Of a stretch of DNA of 64,000 bases, positions 50,423 to 63,664 are shown in pieces. Numbering within the stretch: position 1 is the first letter of the stretch; the number at the start of each line of letters is the position of its first letter. Position numbers and translations under genes: made by a program. The stretch covers positions 23,433,247 through 23,497,246 of the forward strand of contig NC_091941.1 in assembly GCF_041260155.1 (NCBI RefSeq). The letters run 5' to 3'. The stretch comes from Ptychodera flava. Taxonomy: Eukaryota > Hemichordata > Enteropneusta > Ptychoderidae. Under the pieces are notes generated by a model. It was not told the origin of the DNA. It worked only from the letters and a program-made list of their open reading frames with translations, and ran no database searches.

Positions 50423-52310
50423 CATTATACTCAGCTAAACGTTTTGATCGAATGTGGAGTTAAAGAGCAAATAAAACCAGCAAAATTATATGTTCTTCCA
50501 ACAAAATTTTCAGTTTCATAAATCAATCCCAAACGGATTCTGATCATACGGGTTTTCAAGTCTCGTATTCTTAATAAATCTTTACAACAAGGCATGTAAC
50601 AAGATTTTAACGACTGTTTTATAGTCTAAGCTTTCAGGATTGCAGAGGTCGACATATGTGCAACCACTAAGAATAAAGAAGCGGAAAAAAAATTCAATGT
50701 GACGTGGCGGTTACTTCCTAACGAAGGAGGAGGTGTGTGTAAGATGTTAGATTGGGATTTTGTTGTATCGAGTGGGACAAAGGTTTGAATGGCTTTATCC
50801 TTTACCACTTGTCTGGGGCTTTGCAAACGACTTCCAGATGTCCGTAATCTTATTTCAATTGCGCTGTGATTTCTACATTGTCCGGACGATCGATAAATCG
50901 ACTCTGTTTAAATCCCCTTTGAGTTAAATCAATTTCATGCTCATGACCACGCGCTTAAGAAACACTGACCCACTAGCTGTCAAGTTTATGCCCCTCTCAA
51001 ATAAAAAAAAATCGAAAATCGATGTCATTTCGTCCCTTTGTTCCCCCACCACACATGTCATCCTGTTGTTGTAGGGTTTCCGGTTTAACTGTCAAAATTT
51101 TGACCAATAATCGGCAACCGGCGATGCACCCCTCTTTTGTTCTTGTTTCTTTTGAAAAGTACGAAAGGCGAAGCATTGTGGAGACTTTTGTTTTTCGTGT
51201 GACGTTTCGCTTTTGTCCCCTTTCTTCACGACAGCGAAGGCCAAGAACGGCGGTTCCTGTGTTTACGCCGCGAAGAGAACGCCGGCTACTTTCACTTTCT
51301 GTCACTCGCAAGCAAATCAGGCCAGCAGCAACAGAAGATCTATAACGGCCCGTCGAAGACCAGATGTCAAGCGTCATATACCTGGTACGCTTTAATCGTT
51401 CAGTCGCAGTAGAATTCATGAATGACACAAGGGAGATTACGAAATAGAACAGATCTGTTTAATAACAAACCATTAGGTTTGACCGCCAGACTTGAAAAGA
51501 ATAGGCCGTCTTTGTTTTCGTCACGTGGTCGAGAAGAGTCGCTTGGTTTCTTTACGCACGATATTTGGTGTTCCAAGTCAGACTCTCGATAAACATTGAT
51601 ACAGGCCCCGTGTTTTATAATGTCATGAAAAAATAATTTTGCAAGCTAATAAAACCTGGAATCGCCGCAATGAAAACGGGTTCTTTTGTTGTTTTGTTTA
51701 ATGAATAAAGAATGACAATGAATAAAATTTTAATTTAGCTTACAGTCCATCCGTACGGGGAAACCGAAAATGAAATTCGGAACATGGTCCGCAGATATTG
51801 AGGAATTGTGTGTAGATCTTGGCAAATAGGAAGGTTTTTTCGATGTGCACTATTTTAGCTAGATATTATTGTGTTAGAAGCGAGTGTAGCAAGGCGACCA
51901 CCCATTTTATCCATTGTGTGTCTAGTTTCCAAACTTCTACATATTTGAAAATTATTTTCTCGTCAATTTAAATTTCGAACTACTGATGGCATCGACTTTC
52001 TAACTGCAGCATCGCCAGTCCATGAAGCTTCGATGAATACGCAGTCAGATGCGTGAAAAATATGCCTATTGATCAATAGTATACCGCGGGGGTATCGTCT
52101 AATTTGGAATCGGCATTATAAAACACGCTAATCTCATCTCGTAATGAGCGGATGCACAAAGGTCAAGCCGAGTCGTGAGCAGGTGTCCACAGCGCGATAT
52201 TTATCAGCGTTGCATGTCCCCCAAAAACGTCAATCTCTGTCGGTTCCTTTGTTCTCGTTAATTCAGCGAAGCTTCATATCTGTCACTCGATCTTTACTGA
52301 GTAGCGGATC

Positions 52311-52312
<2 letters not shown>

Positions 52313-52369
<57 letters not shown>
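52313..52369. repeat. (GA)n microsatellite
   Basis: An uninterrupted GA run of about 57 bases. Confidence 0.97.
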
Positions 52370-52372
<3 letters not shown>

Positions 52373-54492
52373 ATTATTGTTCAGCACTTGTTAATCACCG
52401 AATATACACAGGTCTAAATGCGTTTACCCATATATATAGTTAAAATGTGGCCATGGTACTCTATCATATGGAGAGACCGTGATGTGGCCAATTATTACAA
52501 AATCTTACAGTCGATTCATGGAATGTTTAAAATTATGAGCTATACCACAGTATAGCGGTGGCTGCGCGGGGATTATGATTAATATTATGTGGACCAAACG
52601 ATGCGATTTGTGTGCGCACAACAAAACTGATACAAGCATGACAAAGGAGGCAGTGGGTCGAGCGCGCGTTGCATTCAGAACGGCATCACAGCGCGATTAC
52701 GTAATGGACAGTGTGCACGTGCCTCTGAATTTTGACAGCCTTTGAAGAGCGATCGGAAACAAAAGAGTCCTGAGTGTTTGTCTAATTTATCAACTCGATT
52801 GTGAATTTCGAAACATATAGAAACTTCAGTCTAATGAGGACGCCGACCCAGATTATTAGCGACGTTAACATTTCATATTGCTTTCCTTTGTGCCATAGGC
52901 ACACATGAAGAGATGGACGACGTCGGAAATTCTACAGATAGGTTACGACATGGCAGGTTGTGGACTTAGATGGATTTCACCATTTGTGATAATGCCCAAA
53001 TTATAAATATGGACCGATACAAGCAAATAACCATATTCATTACTTTGTTTCATCTTAAACTCTTATTTTTGAGTATGCAAATGATCAACAGAGAAATAAA
53101 AGGACTTTTACGGAAAGTTTTATCTTTAAATTATGCCTTTTTTGCTTCTATTAACGGGGACGGAATGGCGCGATCTATTTTTGTACATCCATAATTATAT
53201 CGATTTCGGAAAATGGGATGTTTTTTTTCTCCGAATGCATGAGCACGGAGCGTTTAGATTGTGGTGGCGAAATTCTGGGACTCGATTCAGAAATGTGAAT
53301 GTATGAACAATAGGACAGCCAAAGAGACAGGAGAAAAGAAAAGGCGGGCGGAGATAGGGGCTTGACCTTCAACTTAATGACGCCAGTCGGTATGACAGCG
53401 AAGAAACTAAAATAACCCGACTAGTTGGCAGAGTCCCCATCCAACTTGAGTTATCAGCGGATTTTGATTCAATGTATCGCACGCAGCTAAACTTATATTA
53501 TCGATACGGGTAGAAGCCTCTGCTCCTTGGCGCCCTCCCGACTCGCAGCCTAACAATTGAACAACCGTGCACAAATTTACCGAAGCAACCATTTTCTGAC
53601 CGCGGGCGAAAGGAGATTGAACGTGTCTTCGTCTTTATTCGCTGTTTTCCGAGTCGACGTCCACTGAATTCATCAGTAATCGTGATATTTCGGTCTATAT
53701 GAAGCGGGCCACCAAATGAGCAATTGATTTTCTGTAAATAATGATTGAACAGGCGAACGTTCTCTTTATCGGGCCAGTGAGCGACATTTAAAAAGTTATC
53801 GATCGACCAACGGCATTTGCAGACTTAAAAATCCACCGAATGAGTGCGGCACGTGCCACGTAAAACGTGAATGCCTACGGACATTTGTTGTCGAGATCCT
53901 CCATTATTCACGGTGCAAAGCAAAGACGACCAACCTTGTCGTCACCATTTTCCCGCCAAAGTAATCTCTGTCAAGGAAACGGCCGTGGTTGCTTTGGAAA
54001 CCGCATTGAAATGACCACCTGTTGGATTTGACGAGCGACGTCTGCGATCGTGGTACAAGGCTGTGACTGAAGAAAAGATGTGTGGTCTCTCTGTTGATGT
54101 AGCAATCTCGGTCAAAGGTCTATGCATGTAAAACTACGCGCCGTCCATGTGGGTCTGCATGGTCTCCAGAAAACCCAATAGTCTATGGCAGAAAAGGCTT
54201 TTTTGTCCCGTTGGCATCAACCAGATGCATCAACCCTATTTAAAATCAGAAATTAAATCTGTCCATTTTATTATAAAGGGTATTATGTCAATAATGATTG
54301 CAAACTAGTTTTGATGCGCTAACATGATGAGCTAATCTTTGAAACCATGGAAACGTAGACAATTTTGTGATTAAAAAAAATTGTACCCATCAATTTACTG
54401 CAAGATAAGGTCTTTTGAAAGTTTGGACTTTTGCACTTCCGAATAGGCTGATAATGGATAAGAATAGCAAGCAACTTGTTTGATCCGGATTG

Positions 54493-54493
<1 letters not shown>

Positions 54494-54538
<45 letters not shown>

Positions 54539-54540
54539 TC
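54494..54540. repeat. (CT)n microsatellite
   Basis: A CT run of about 40 bases, followed by one interruption and a few more CT units. Confidence 0.96.
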
Positions 54541-54776
54541 CCCATAGGCCACTAGGATAGTCTAACCTCCCATCGAGGGACTATGGCTAAATGTGACGTC
54601 ACTCTATTTTTTAAGTTTCTAAATTGACTGCAAAGAACAAACCTATACGGCGGACGAGAGCATTGTCTTACATTCGGAACTCACATATTTCTTTCTAGCA
54701 TCGGACGTATTTGACATATAATCTGCTTGTTTTGTATGTTTTCATAGAAGTACTTGACAGTGTGAACTTGTTTGGG

Positions 54777-55095
54777 ACATGGATGTAATAGATTTTTTAT
54801 ATCCATGTTTGGGAAAAAAGAAATCTCTGCTGACAGAACACACAGATGCAGCCCCAACATATCTGACAAATCGCGGCACTATTTTGAAAAATGAAGAAGT
54901 TTATCGAACCAATGCCCAACAGGGTAAATTTAACGACATGATAGAGGGACGAAAATTTCGGTGTACTCCGATGACAAAACATCTCTGTGTACTAGAGTCT
55001 ATCCGAGTACGAGTGGTTTGGTCGAGAACACCCCATTCTAACTCCGTTGTTCAGACCATGGATGTAAAAAATCTATTTTTTACATCCATGTTCAA
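54777..55095. repeat. Pair of related hairpins flanking ~245 bp
   Basis: Two short palindromes with the same arm (CATGGATGTAA and its complement, TTACATCCATG-like) lie at about 54779-54808 and 55059-55092. The second has 16-base arms (CATGGATGTAAAAAAT). They may be the ends of a small mobile element. Confidence 0.6.
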
Positions 55096-57174
55096 ACAGA
55101 AACATGCCAATTGCAAAGGTGATCACGAAAGGAAAATAAAGAGTCGGTAACAACCCCCCCCCCCCCCCCCCCGTCAACAAAGTCACTCAAAGCAGCTGAC
55201 TTTTCTGAGATCGTGGAGGTTGAAGAGAGATAAACGCTCTTTCCCCCCTGGGCTGCTAGTACTAAACTCAGAATATCCAGACAATCTATTTAAACATTCG
55301 ACGTATTTCATTTTTTCGACAAGGAAATTGCTGACTATTGGGTACGTGTGCGCACGGCTCCAGGAAAGCCGATGTAAAAGGTGCTCGCTCAGGCGAGGAA
55401 AACCCCCGCCGACTGAATCCAGAAAGACACTTTAGATTCAGTGTCCTAGAAGGGAAATTGAAAGGTCGCGGTATGAACAAACCGTGGTCGGATTCAGAGG
55501 TGTAGACGACGTCTCCGGAACAGCATCGTGATTTTGAAAAGGCTGGTGACTGGGAGAGCCGTGCCCGCGTGGCCAGCCATCAATAGAGACAGGAAGACAT
55601 CGCTAGCGACAGCTGCAGATGAATAAATACACGTCTTGGAAAATTTATTTTTCTCTTTTCCTCATTCTTTGAAAGCCAATACCCTCTCAATCACACCAAC
55701 GCCGTTGTTTTTTTCGAATAAAAACTAAAGGTTGAGCCACACAAAGCGAGGGGCGCACATCGATCAAGTCAAAACACCGCAAGAGTGACTGTTGATCCTG
55801 CCGTTCGTTGAGTTCATTAGAGGTGGTTTATTTTACCAAGTACATGTCGATCAACAACACTGCGTAAACTGTTATTGTAGAGTAACAAGAGAACACACAA
55901 CACTGCCAATAATAGGCTGTCTTTTAATGGCCAAGTACAGGGTCAAGAACTCAATAGCCGTGTCTATTAAAACCCTTGATTTGCGACCAGTATATCGCCT
56001 CTGAAGACAAGAGGATACGAGGCACAGAGACAACAGCACCGGTGTAGGCGTCAAACGTTAGGTGATGGGAATCTGAGAGGGTAAATTGTCGACTTTGGGG
56101 TGGGGGTGGGGTGGGGGTGGAGGTGCATAACCTGGAAGACAAAGGGGTCATAACTGAATTGATTCTTCAAACATCTCATATCTTATAAACACTCTTAAAA
56201 TATTTTTCGCTTTACATTTTCACAACATCAAGCATGATTCTAACAGAGAGTGTAAGCTTATTCACTAACAAGCATTGGAGAATAATAGGGAATGGGGGGT
56301 GGGGGAGCGAGTCTGGTCAAAACATGCTCAAAATGTACAAAAAAGTTATGTTATAAGTTAATCTTGTGTCAAGCCTCCCCCCCCCCCATGATTAATTGGG
56401 AACACATATAAAAATCCCAACAGCCACTGATAAAATTATTATCATAAAATTGATTATCACTGTAACATTATACTGGTAAAAATAACCATCGGTTTCGGGA
56501 ATGACCATAAATAAGTTGTCACAATTAATGTCATTATTTCATGTATTTTTATTTTAAGCATCATTTTCTGTTGCCAGAATTTGACAGTTGTTAACAAAAG
56601 TAAAAAAAAACACACATCACTTTCTTTGAAAACAATCCACAGTTCAACAGGTTAGTGATTCCTCACATTTGTGACGTGACAGAGACGGGGCAGCTGGTGT
56701 TCAGAAATCCAAGAGGAAGAAATACCAACAAACCTTGTCCAGGTCATGCCCCTAGGCTCTGCCTATTGAAAGAATAATGGCGTCTTTGACCAGGAACCCT
56801 GACGTCTCCTTTGATGAATCAAACAATGCTGACAGAATCAGATTTTAACTGTAACTGATTCTGCAAGCTTATAGAATTGTAGATGATATGACAAGAATAT
56901 GAACCTGAATTTTTATTTTGCTGACTGGGAGGGTTAAATAAAAGCTGATTTAGCGCTCTTCTAGCACTGATTTTGTCATTTTTTTCCAACAGACAATGAC
57001 TCATGGATGCAGCCACAACTTGACCCCTTATCCTGCCAAGTTCATATGTCACCATCAGGTCAAGTTGATCAAACCCAGTGAGGCAAAACGTGTCCCATAC
57101 ATTACATTTTTTAAACTTGAACATTTGAAGGCCCCCCTGAAAATATAGATACTGTAAACATGATTTTAACTGAC

Positions 57175-57290
57175 TTAACCCTGCTATAACATACTGTGAA
57201 GAGTAGATGAAAATTATGGGTTTTGGCTCAAAATGCTTTTTACTGATTTGGCAGATGGGGAAATGTCAGGTCTGGCAGGATTAGGGTTCA
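57175..57290. mobile_element. Possible decayed TTAA-CCCT MITE
   Basis: The left end TTAACCCTGCT and the right end GGCAGGATTAGGGTTCAA are imperfect inverted repeats of the kind seen in the other TTAA-bounded elements of this window. The right TTAA is damaged. Confidence 0.4.
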
Positions 57291-57636
57291 AGTACAAGAA
57301 AGAAATAAGGATGAGTAGAAAGCTATAAATTCTTGATTTGAGGAAAAAAACCAACTCTTTTATGAAAGTGAAGCTGATTGATGGCACTTGTCCCAACTGA
57401 TTTCCTGCCTGTCTAACTGCCTATGTCTTGGATCAGCTGCCTAACTGCCTAAAGTCTTGGATCAGTTCCAACATTTAAAAGTTCAATCATCAGACTACCC
57501 TGGGTTGAGATCTAAAGACATCATGGTGGTTGTTGCTAAGGTGATCTGATCACCATGGAAACAGTCAATTAGTAAACTCAATCAATGTCAATGAAGATCT
57601 CCGTCACCTATATTCATATTCATATCCATTCATTCA

Positions 57637-57646
57637 TTTATTTATT
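57637..57646 (-). terminator. Polyadenylation signal of the second FAM120B-like gene
   Basis: Two overlapping AATAAA hexamers on the - strand (TTTATTTATT on +) lie about 75 bases after the stop codon at 57719. Confidence 0.6.
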
Positions 57647-57718
57647 AATGTAAAGTATTAAGATAATAGTACCACGGCGTTCACAGTGACTGTTCTCATC
57701 AGTAAGCTGTAGACACTC

Positions 57719-58777
57719 TCATTGACCACCGCATCCTAATCTTGTTCCTTCCATCACAATTTTCTTTAATTTGCGGAAGAGCGCAGTTTTTTCTTGCTGA
57801 AATGAAGAAATTTTGAAGCTGTTATGAAATTGACAAACGACAACCAATAAGAAAGTGATGATAGTTGGGCAACACATAAATTCTGCTCTTGCCAAGAACT
57901 TTGGGGAGATCTTGCTTATTTGGGCTTTTAAATTTGTTAAAGCTTTATCACACGTCAGCTTTTTTGATTGCCTATCTCTTGTTTGCTTGGCTTCTCCAGG
58001 AATGGCAGACACGTGAAGCTACAATCAAGAGAATCAATAAAAAAATGGTCTCATTCATCAGAAAGCAAAAATAAATCCTTTTTGATGTCAGAGACTGGTT
58101 GGTCAATAAAAACGACTGACCCCCACCCTGCCCGAGGAGATAACACCACTACGTTACGTAGGTACGCGCCTATTACACAAAATTTTCAAATTGATCAAGG
58201 AATGAAACATAAAGAAATGGACCAATCAGAAAAATCCTTGCTTTGAGACAGTTCCAATGAAAACAAAAGAAATCAGTGTTTGTTGAGGTCCCTGACATTT
58301 TGCAAAAATTTCAATGCCATGGTGTTTCAAATATTTATCAATGAAAGTGGTTTTATTGAAGGAATATGCACCCTTAAATTATGAGTTTACTCTTCTCTTC
58401 AGATAAAAATCAACAACATATTCTTTCTCAGGGACTACATCATTACTGCATATTTTCATCAAACTATTACATTTTCAGCATGGAAGGGATTTTGTACCAA
58501 ATCTGCTAAATACTGCGGCTGAAATTTTTTTTTTGGACACATTCTCACCCACTCAGAAATGCATACTTACATTCCTGTCACAGAGGATAAAATCACTGGC
58601 TCCTCCAACGGCCAGGGTGTACTTCTGATGGAACAGCTTGCCATCAAAGTATCTCCATGGCAACAAGTCCTCCCTCCTGATTGGCTTGCCGCTGGTACAG
58701 TTGATGGAGAAAGCTGCCCTGACACCGCGCATGTACACCGTGGCAAAGTGAACGGCGTCGACCGACACACGAGTCAC
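57719..58777 (-). CDS. Second FAM120B-like gene, last two exons; 5' part beyond the window
   Basis: Exon 58777-58571 is bounded by CAG and GTAAGT in phase 0. It reads VHFATVYMRGVRAAFSINC and LLPWRYFDGKLFHQKYTLA, homologous to the exon at 36690-36469 of the neighbouring gene. The terminal exon 57796-57719 reads QEKTALFRKLKKIVMEGTRL and ends in TGA after 25 codons. It is homologous to DEAMKTFRQLKKGILEG but lacks the repetitive tail. The splice positions and phases are the same in both genes, so this is a tandem duplicate in the same orientation. A polyadenylation signal follows at 57646-57637. I see no partner for exons 1 and 2 between 58.8 and 64 kb, so the 5' part is either further right or lost. 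Intact splice sites and frame favour a live gene. Confidence 0.82.
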
Positions 58778-58983
58778 CTGGGTACACAGAAATTAATTAC
58801 TGTAATTATTTCATTATCCTGACTGATGCCATATGGCGATTAATTAAAGTGATAATTTCATTACATGGCCATTTTAATTTTGTCAAGTTCAATGACATTC
58901 GTTCTTTGATGTATGCCAAACTTTTGACCTTTCACTGTAGACACAAAGAGAATAATAAAAAAATTAATGGCAGGATTCTTGAT

Positions 58984-59130
58984 ATTTCATCTTTTAGTTC
59001 AAGGTCATTAATTGCTTTCATTGTTTCCATCTCTTTGTTGAAACAATTGAAACACAAATCTATTTCATCTTTAAGTTCAAGGTCATTAATTGCTTTCATT
59101 GTTTCACTCTATTCGGTGTTGATACAATGG
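58984..59130. repeat. 78 bp tandem duplication
   Basis: ATTTCATCTTT(T)AAGTTCAAGGTCATTAATTGC-type sequence occurs at 58984 and again 78 bases later at 59062, with near identity over about 50 bases. Confidence 0.8.
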
Positions 59131-61575
59131 AAAAACAGATCTTGTAAAATGGCACAAATACACAAATTAATCTCATTAGCGGGAGAATTTCATGCATTTC
59201 TTTGTGGTTTACGATGAGATCAATAACCACATGGTGATAACGACCCCATACGAGGAAAAACAGAGAGAGGGAAAAAGAATTACTTTGAAGATATAATCAA
59301 AACTTGATTTAATGAGAATTGCTGTCAATTGTTTTGTGCAAAATTTATTACGTTTATTCATGAAACCTGAGAACGCGTGACAAACTGAAGCTGTGTGCTG
59401 ACTGAATTTGCAAATGCATTCAGAGAAAGTGAAGGGGGAAAAAATTAATCTGTCAACGGATTATTGTCATTTCATCAGCCAATGGTGCGTTGCTCAATAA
59501 ATCAAACGCCCGTATTGCCTCGGAAAAGCACATAGACTAGCTTTTCAGGTTTCCCAGCGTCAATTGTGGTTTTTTGGGGACCCTGGAAAAATGTATGATT
59601 GGCGAACTGGTAACCTCCAAATGCATTTATGAACCTTGATGATTTGTGAGAGGCATCGCATGGTGTTTTCCTTGGCTATTTTTAAGATCATTCATTCACC
59701 GAATCAAAGGGACTCGAGGTTATATCGACCCCCACGTCAAAGAGGAATAAATCAGCGAGTAAAAATTCCGCACCGAATGCTTTTCAACGGAAAACACAAA
59801 CATGGGAGAAATGAAAATACCGGAATGATGAAGTGCCAGTGTGACTAGAATGATCAACAATCCTGATAAAGCTGATCGTAGAATTTGCCTCTGGGACAGT
59901 GTTTTGGACACTCAAATTTTTACAATTCCTTCTCGTCTGCTGTTTAAAGTGGACTCATTCAGAAGCCTGTTGGACAAACCACGTTTTCACGTGCCATCTT
60001 GCCCTTTATAAAAATTAAAAAATTTCCTCCTACCCGATAAAATTAACATAGCAAGGAGCTTCAATTTTGAATTTCTAATATCAATAAATGTTGGTATTTT
60101 TTCTTCATCAAATATCAGTCAATGTTGGAAATTTTTTCTTCAATCTAAAAATTTGCATGACATTTCCTAATTTTTTTCTTGATTATGAAGGAGAATGGTA
60201 AAAATTTCCTTGAGAAAAGTTTGACCAAAAGTGTAAAACTTTTTGTTTCAAGGTGCCAAGTACCTTACTGAGACATACACAGTCTAACTATCACAACTTT
60301 TTTGTGGTTTTTAGACGGTATACAAACAGGCTGAGAAAATGAACAATCTTCTAAACTTAAGTCTGCCCAAATATCACTACTGAAGTTCACATCAAACTGA
60401 TCTTTCCGCAAGTAATCAAGGAAATTTTGTGCACAGTTGACACAATGTGTGGCGGCTATCTTGAATTTTACACGTCTGAGAATTTCCAATTTTAGATGAG
60501 AGAGAATCAGCTATTTGCTATGATGAAAAAAATATGTGGAAATCACCCTTTTCATTTTCAATTTAAAAAGAGAAAAGAACTTAAAAGTTTAGATTTAATC
60601 AACGCGTAAGCTAAAATGTTGGAGACTTTTATATGCATGAATGAAATGCGTGTTTACATGGGATTACTTTTCATTTTTTTTAACTTACATTGTGAAATAC
60701 TTGATGTCCAACCTAACACAACACACACACACACATGTTATTGGCATATCGGACGAAAAAAAACACAAAGTAGGTGACCTCTGTGAAGGTTATAAATGAA
60801 GTATGCGAGAAATATTGGAAGAATGCCTGCTAGTTGTTGAAGAAGCCAGCAAAGTCAGCCTACATACTGTATTTAAAATCTTTGCTTGGAGGGAGTGATG
60901 TGAAAAAAAACACGCATACATACAACATTTTTCAAGGCCCTAGCCCGATGAATAAAAAAGATGTGTGTGTGTTTTACCACACATACAACACCATAAAATC
61001 TACGTTCTGGATCTTTTAGGTCATTCAGGTACATCAACACAGAGAAAAACAACACTTCAATTCACGTTGGTAGAATAACCAAAAAAAATATTACCAGCAC
61101 TAAAATTAAATATCACACTTCCGACAGAATGGCTCTTGGTGAGCTGAACAAGTATCTGTGCACTTCAAAATGTTGTGTTGGGTTATAAAATTTTGAAATC
61201 GAACAGCACCTGACCAAAGAGTCTCCTAAAACAAAATGACGCTAAGAAAAGAGAGTTAATAAGAAAGGCAATCTGATCATTCATCACTAAAAAACGATAA
61301 AGTGACCAGTACCAGCTATTCAAGAAGAGTTAAGCAGACGATTAGCCAGAATGATTCACGTTACACTCCATGTGGTGAAAGAATAATTACAGACTAGAAC
61401 GGTGTTTTTGCCTGAAATACCACGACACACACTGACCGTAATGTTTCCCTCACTACAAAGACCCTTTCGGAGAATTCAGACAACGGCAAATTTCCCGATG
61501 GCCTGCTTCAAGAATTAAGTAACCTTTCATCCCCTGGACATTTCTCAAAATGCGCAACGAAAAATGGTATACAGT

Positions 61576-61853
61576 CATGTTTTACACTGTCAATAGTCTT
61601 CTTGTTTGGTACATTTGTCAAGCCACCGATACAATAGATAAATGGCTTGGAAAATTTGAATTTTCATGATGCATATTTCATAACATAAATGTCACAAAAG
61701 TGTCACTCTGTGACATCCACAGCTGAGCCATTAACAAGCATGACAACTTCAAGGAATTTATAAAAAAAATCTAAGCCAGCAATTTGTCTACTGTATAGGA
61801 TGGCTTGACAAATGTACCAAACGATGCGACTATTGACAACGTAAAACATTACT
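61576..61853. mobile_element. Foldback MITE with ~55 bp arms
   Basis: The left arm (about 61578-61630) and the right arm (about 61799-61852) are complementary with a few mismatches. Both contain GTTTGGTACATTTGTCAAGC or its complement and end in ATGTTTTAC / GTAAAACAT. About 170 bp separate them. There is no coding capacity. Confidence 0.75.
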
Positions 61854-62320
61854 CTATACGATTTTAATTTTTTGTGTAAACACTATTTATTATTTCATTA
61901 TATGTTTGTCTAATAGAGAATCACAGCTGACAGTAGCATTTAAATTCCAACTGACGAACTGACAAGTGGCTTTGGCAAATTTCCGGCCAAATGCACGACT
62001 CAGCATGACAGTGTTCAGACACACAAAATATTCATCACCACAACTCACCAAAACTTACATTTCAAATTATACTCTGGAAAAAAATTGCTCTCAGGAAGTA
62101 TGACAAATTTGGAAGAGAAGGGGGGCTGATAAGAAAATGGCTGATGTAGCTAAGGTTTGTGGGTACTTCACCATATGGGCTAGAGATATAAAACATCACC
62201 CAGATGTCATGCATTGAACAATTCCCACTGGCTTCCATTACATAACAATTTACATAGCTACCAGAAGGGCAAATATGAAATTGACACACAAATCCCTCAT
62301 TCACAGAGATTATTCAATAA

Positions 62321-62343
62321 CCCCCCCCCCCCCCCCCCCCCCC
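62321..62343. repeat. Poly-C tract
   Basis: An uninterrupted run of about 23 cytosines. A similar run of about 20 lies near 55154-55172. Such tracts are prone to sequencing length errors. Confidence 0.95.
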
Positions 62344-63630
62344 ACTCGTATCTGTTTAAACGTATTGAATGTGCTGAGTTACAAAACCACACTTCACACA
62401 GCAAACAGCACCTGGTTCCGGTTGCCTGGTTCCAGTTGCCAAGCGACAAACACCCACACTGCAGCTATTGCCGCAGCTTCTGATATTTTTTGTAGTTCTC
62501 TTTTTTTTTTCCTATTAAAAGATTCATTCATTAAACGGAAAATGACAAGACAGGTGCAAGCAAACCAATGTTTTGTTTTCATATTTTGCAGTTGCGAAAT
62601 TTATCGGTATCACTGATGGAAAGGGTGACGAGGCATTGCTGTTGTTTTCAGTAGCAAATGCTACATTCCGTGGCAAGAAAAAATACTTTTGGTTGGTATA
62701 ATACTTACAACACAGACACATATAAACAGATGCCTGTCGTTGTAGCATATATCTCTGGTCAAAGAACTTTTGCATGGGCTGGTTGGAGACTGTATGGTCT
62801 GTACAGCCTGATGAATTGTAATGTCGGGCATAAACTAGGGAGAATGGCTGGGAGAGTAAGCAGTAATCTATGCTACCACTTTGATTAGCCATCAAGAGAT
62901 GGGAGATGTGCAGAGAGTACCAGAGTATGGAGCCAGTGCCAGTTTCAATTGACATTTTTGTTATGTGGTTATCATATTGCGAAAATATCCCTTCCAAACC
63001 TAAGGGATCATGCAGGTCAGAAGTGATCAGGTCAAAGGTCGGGTATCATCAAGACACTGTGGCGTGTGCTGCCTACAATCCACACAGTTTGTGGTATATG
63101 ATGAGAGACAAGAGGGATGATGTGTTTTTTTCACAGCGATGAAAAAAATGCTTCCCTCATGTCATCTCTTTAATCATGTCTGTCTTCGTGCCAAACAGTT
63201 ACCACACGGACAAGCATTCCCCAGATTTTTCTTTGTGTCTTGCTCAGTTTAAGATTTTTGGATCAAACTAAGCAGCAATTCCCCTTTCCTTGCAGTACAG
63301 TTGAGGGATGCAAAAGTCAGTGGCCAAGGATCAAGCGGTAATTAAGTGACATCGCTACAGCTTTTGAAACTTGACAATTTATAATCATTGCACGCTTGCA
63401 ACGACACCATCACGTCTGTGATTTGACTACAGTACAATACACATCCTACCGTGACATCTTTCACTTACATTTTCCATTGCAGAGATCCAACTTTGAGGGA
63501 GACCAGAAAAATGGCTTTGCGCCAAGATTTGACAGTGAGAGGATAACAACACAGATATGTGACAGAAGAATGTGATACTACTATTACACATGTGTACTGA
63601 GGAACACTCTGTGCGAGAGATAGAGAAGGG

Positions 63631-63631
<1 letters not shown>

Positions 63632-63662
<31 letters not shown>
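63632..63662. repeat. (GA)n microsatellite
   Basis: A GA run of about 30 bases. Confidence 0.95.

Positions 63663-63664
<2 letters not shown>

Larger units (their letters stand above)
45331..57718. other. Long spacer between the two FAM120B-like genes
   Basis: I recognise no protein-coding gene. The first exon and promoter of the FAM120B-like gene should lie in its left part. Visible structure is limited to GA/CT microsatellites (50349, 52313, 54494), a poly-C run near 55154, a pair of hairpins at 54777 and 55058, a CTCF-like motif at 49803, and the polyadenylation signal near 57640. Confidence 0.45.

Noticed and set aside
50997..51428. 143-codon - strand frame and overlapping + strand frames near 51.2 kb
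   Set aside because: I see no recognisable domain or splice context. The stretch is locally GC-richer, which lengthens chance frames on both strands.
50349..54540. GA/CT microsatellites considered as CRISPR-like or regulatory arrays
   Set aside because: They are simple dinucleotide runs without spacers, and the DNA is eukaryotic.
56819..57124. 101-codon - strand frame containing SARRALNQLLFN
   Set aside because: Part of it looks exon-like, but I cannot recognise a family or confirm splice borders. It also lies outside the two-exon FAM120B-like gene end at 57719.
62524..62997. 157-codon - strand frame considered as an upstream exon of the second FAM120B-like gene
   Set aside because: It has none of the conserved exon 1 or 2 motifs and no convincing splice borders.
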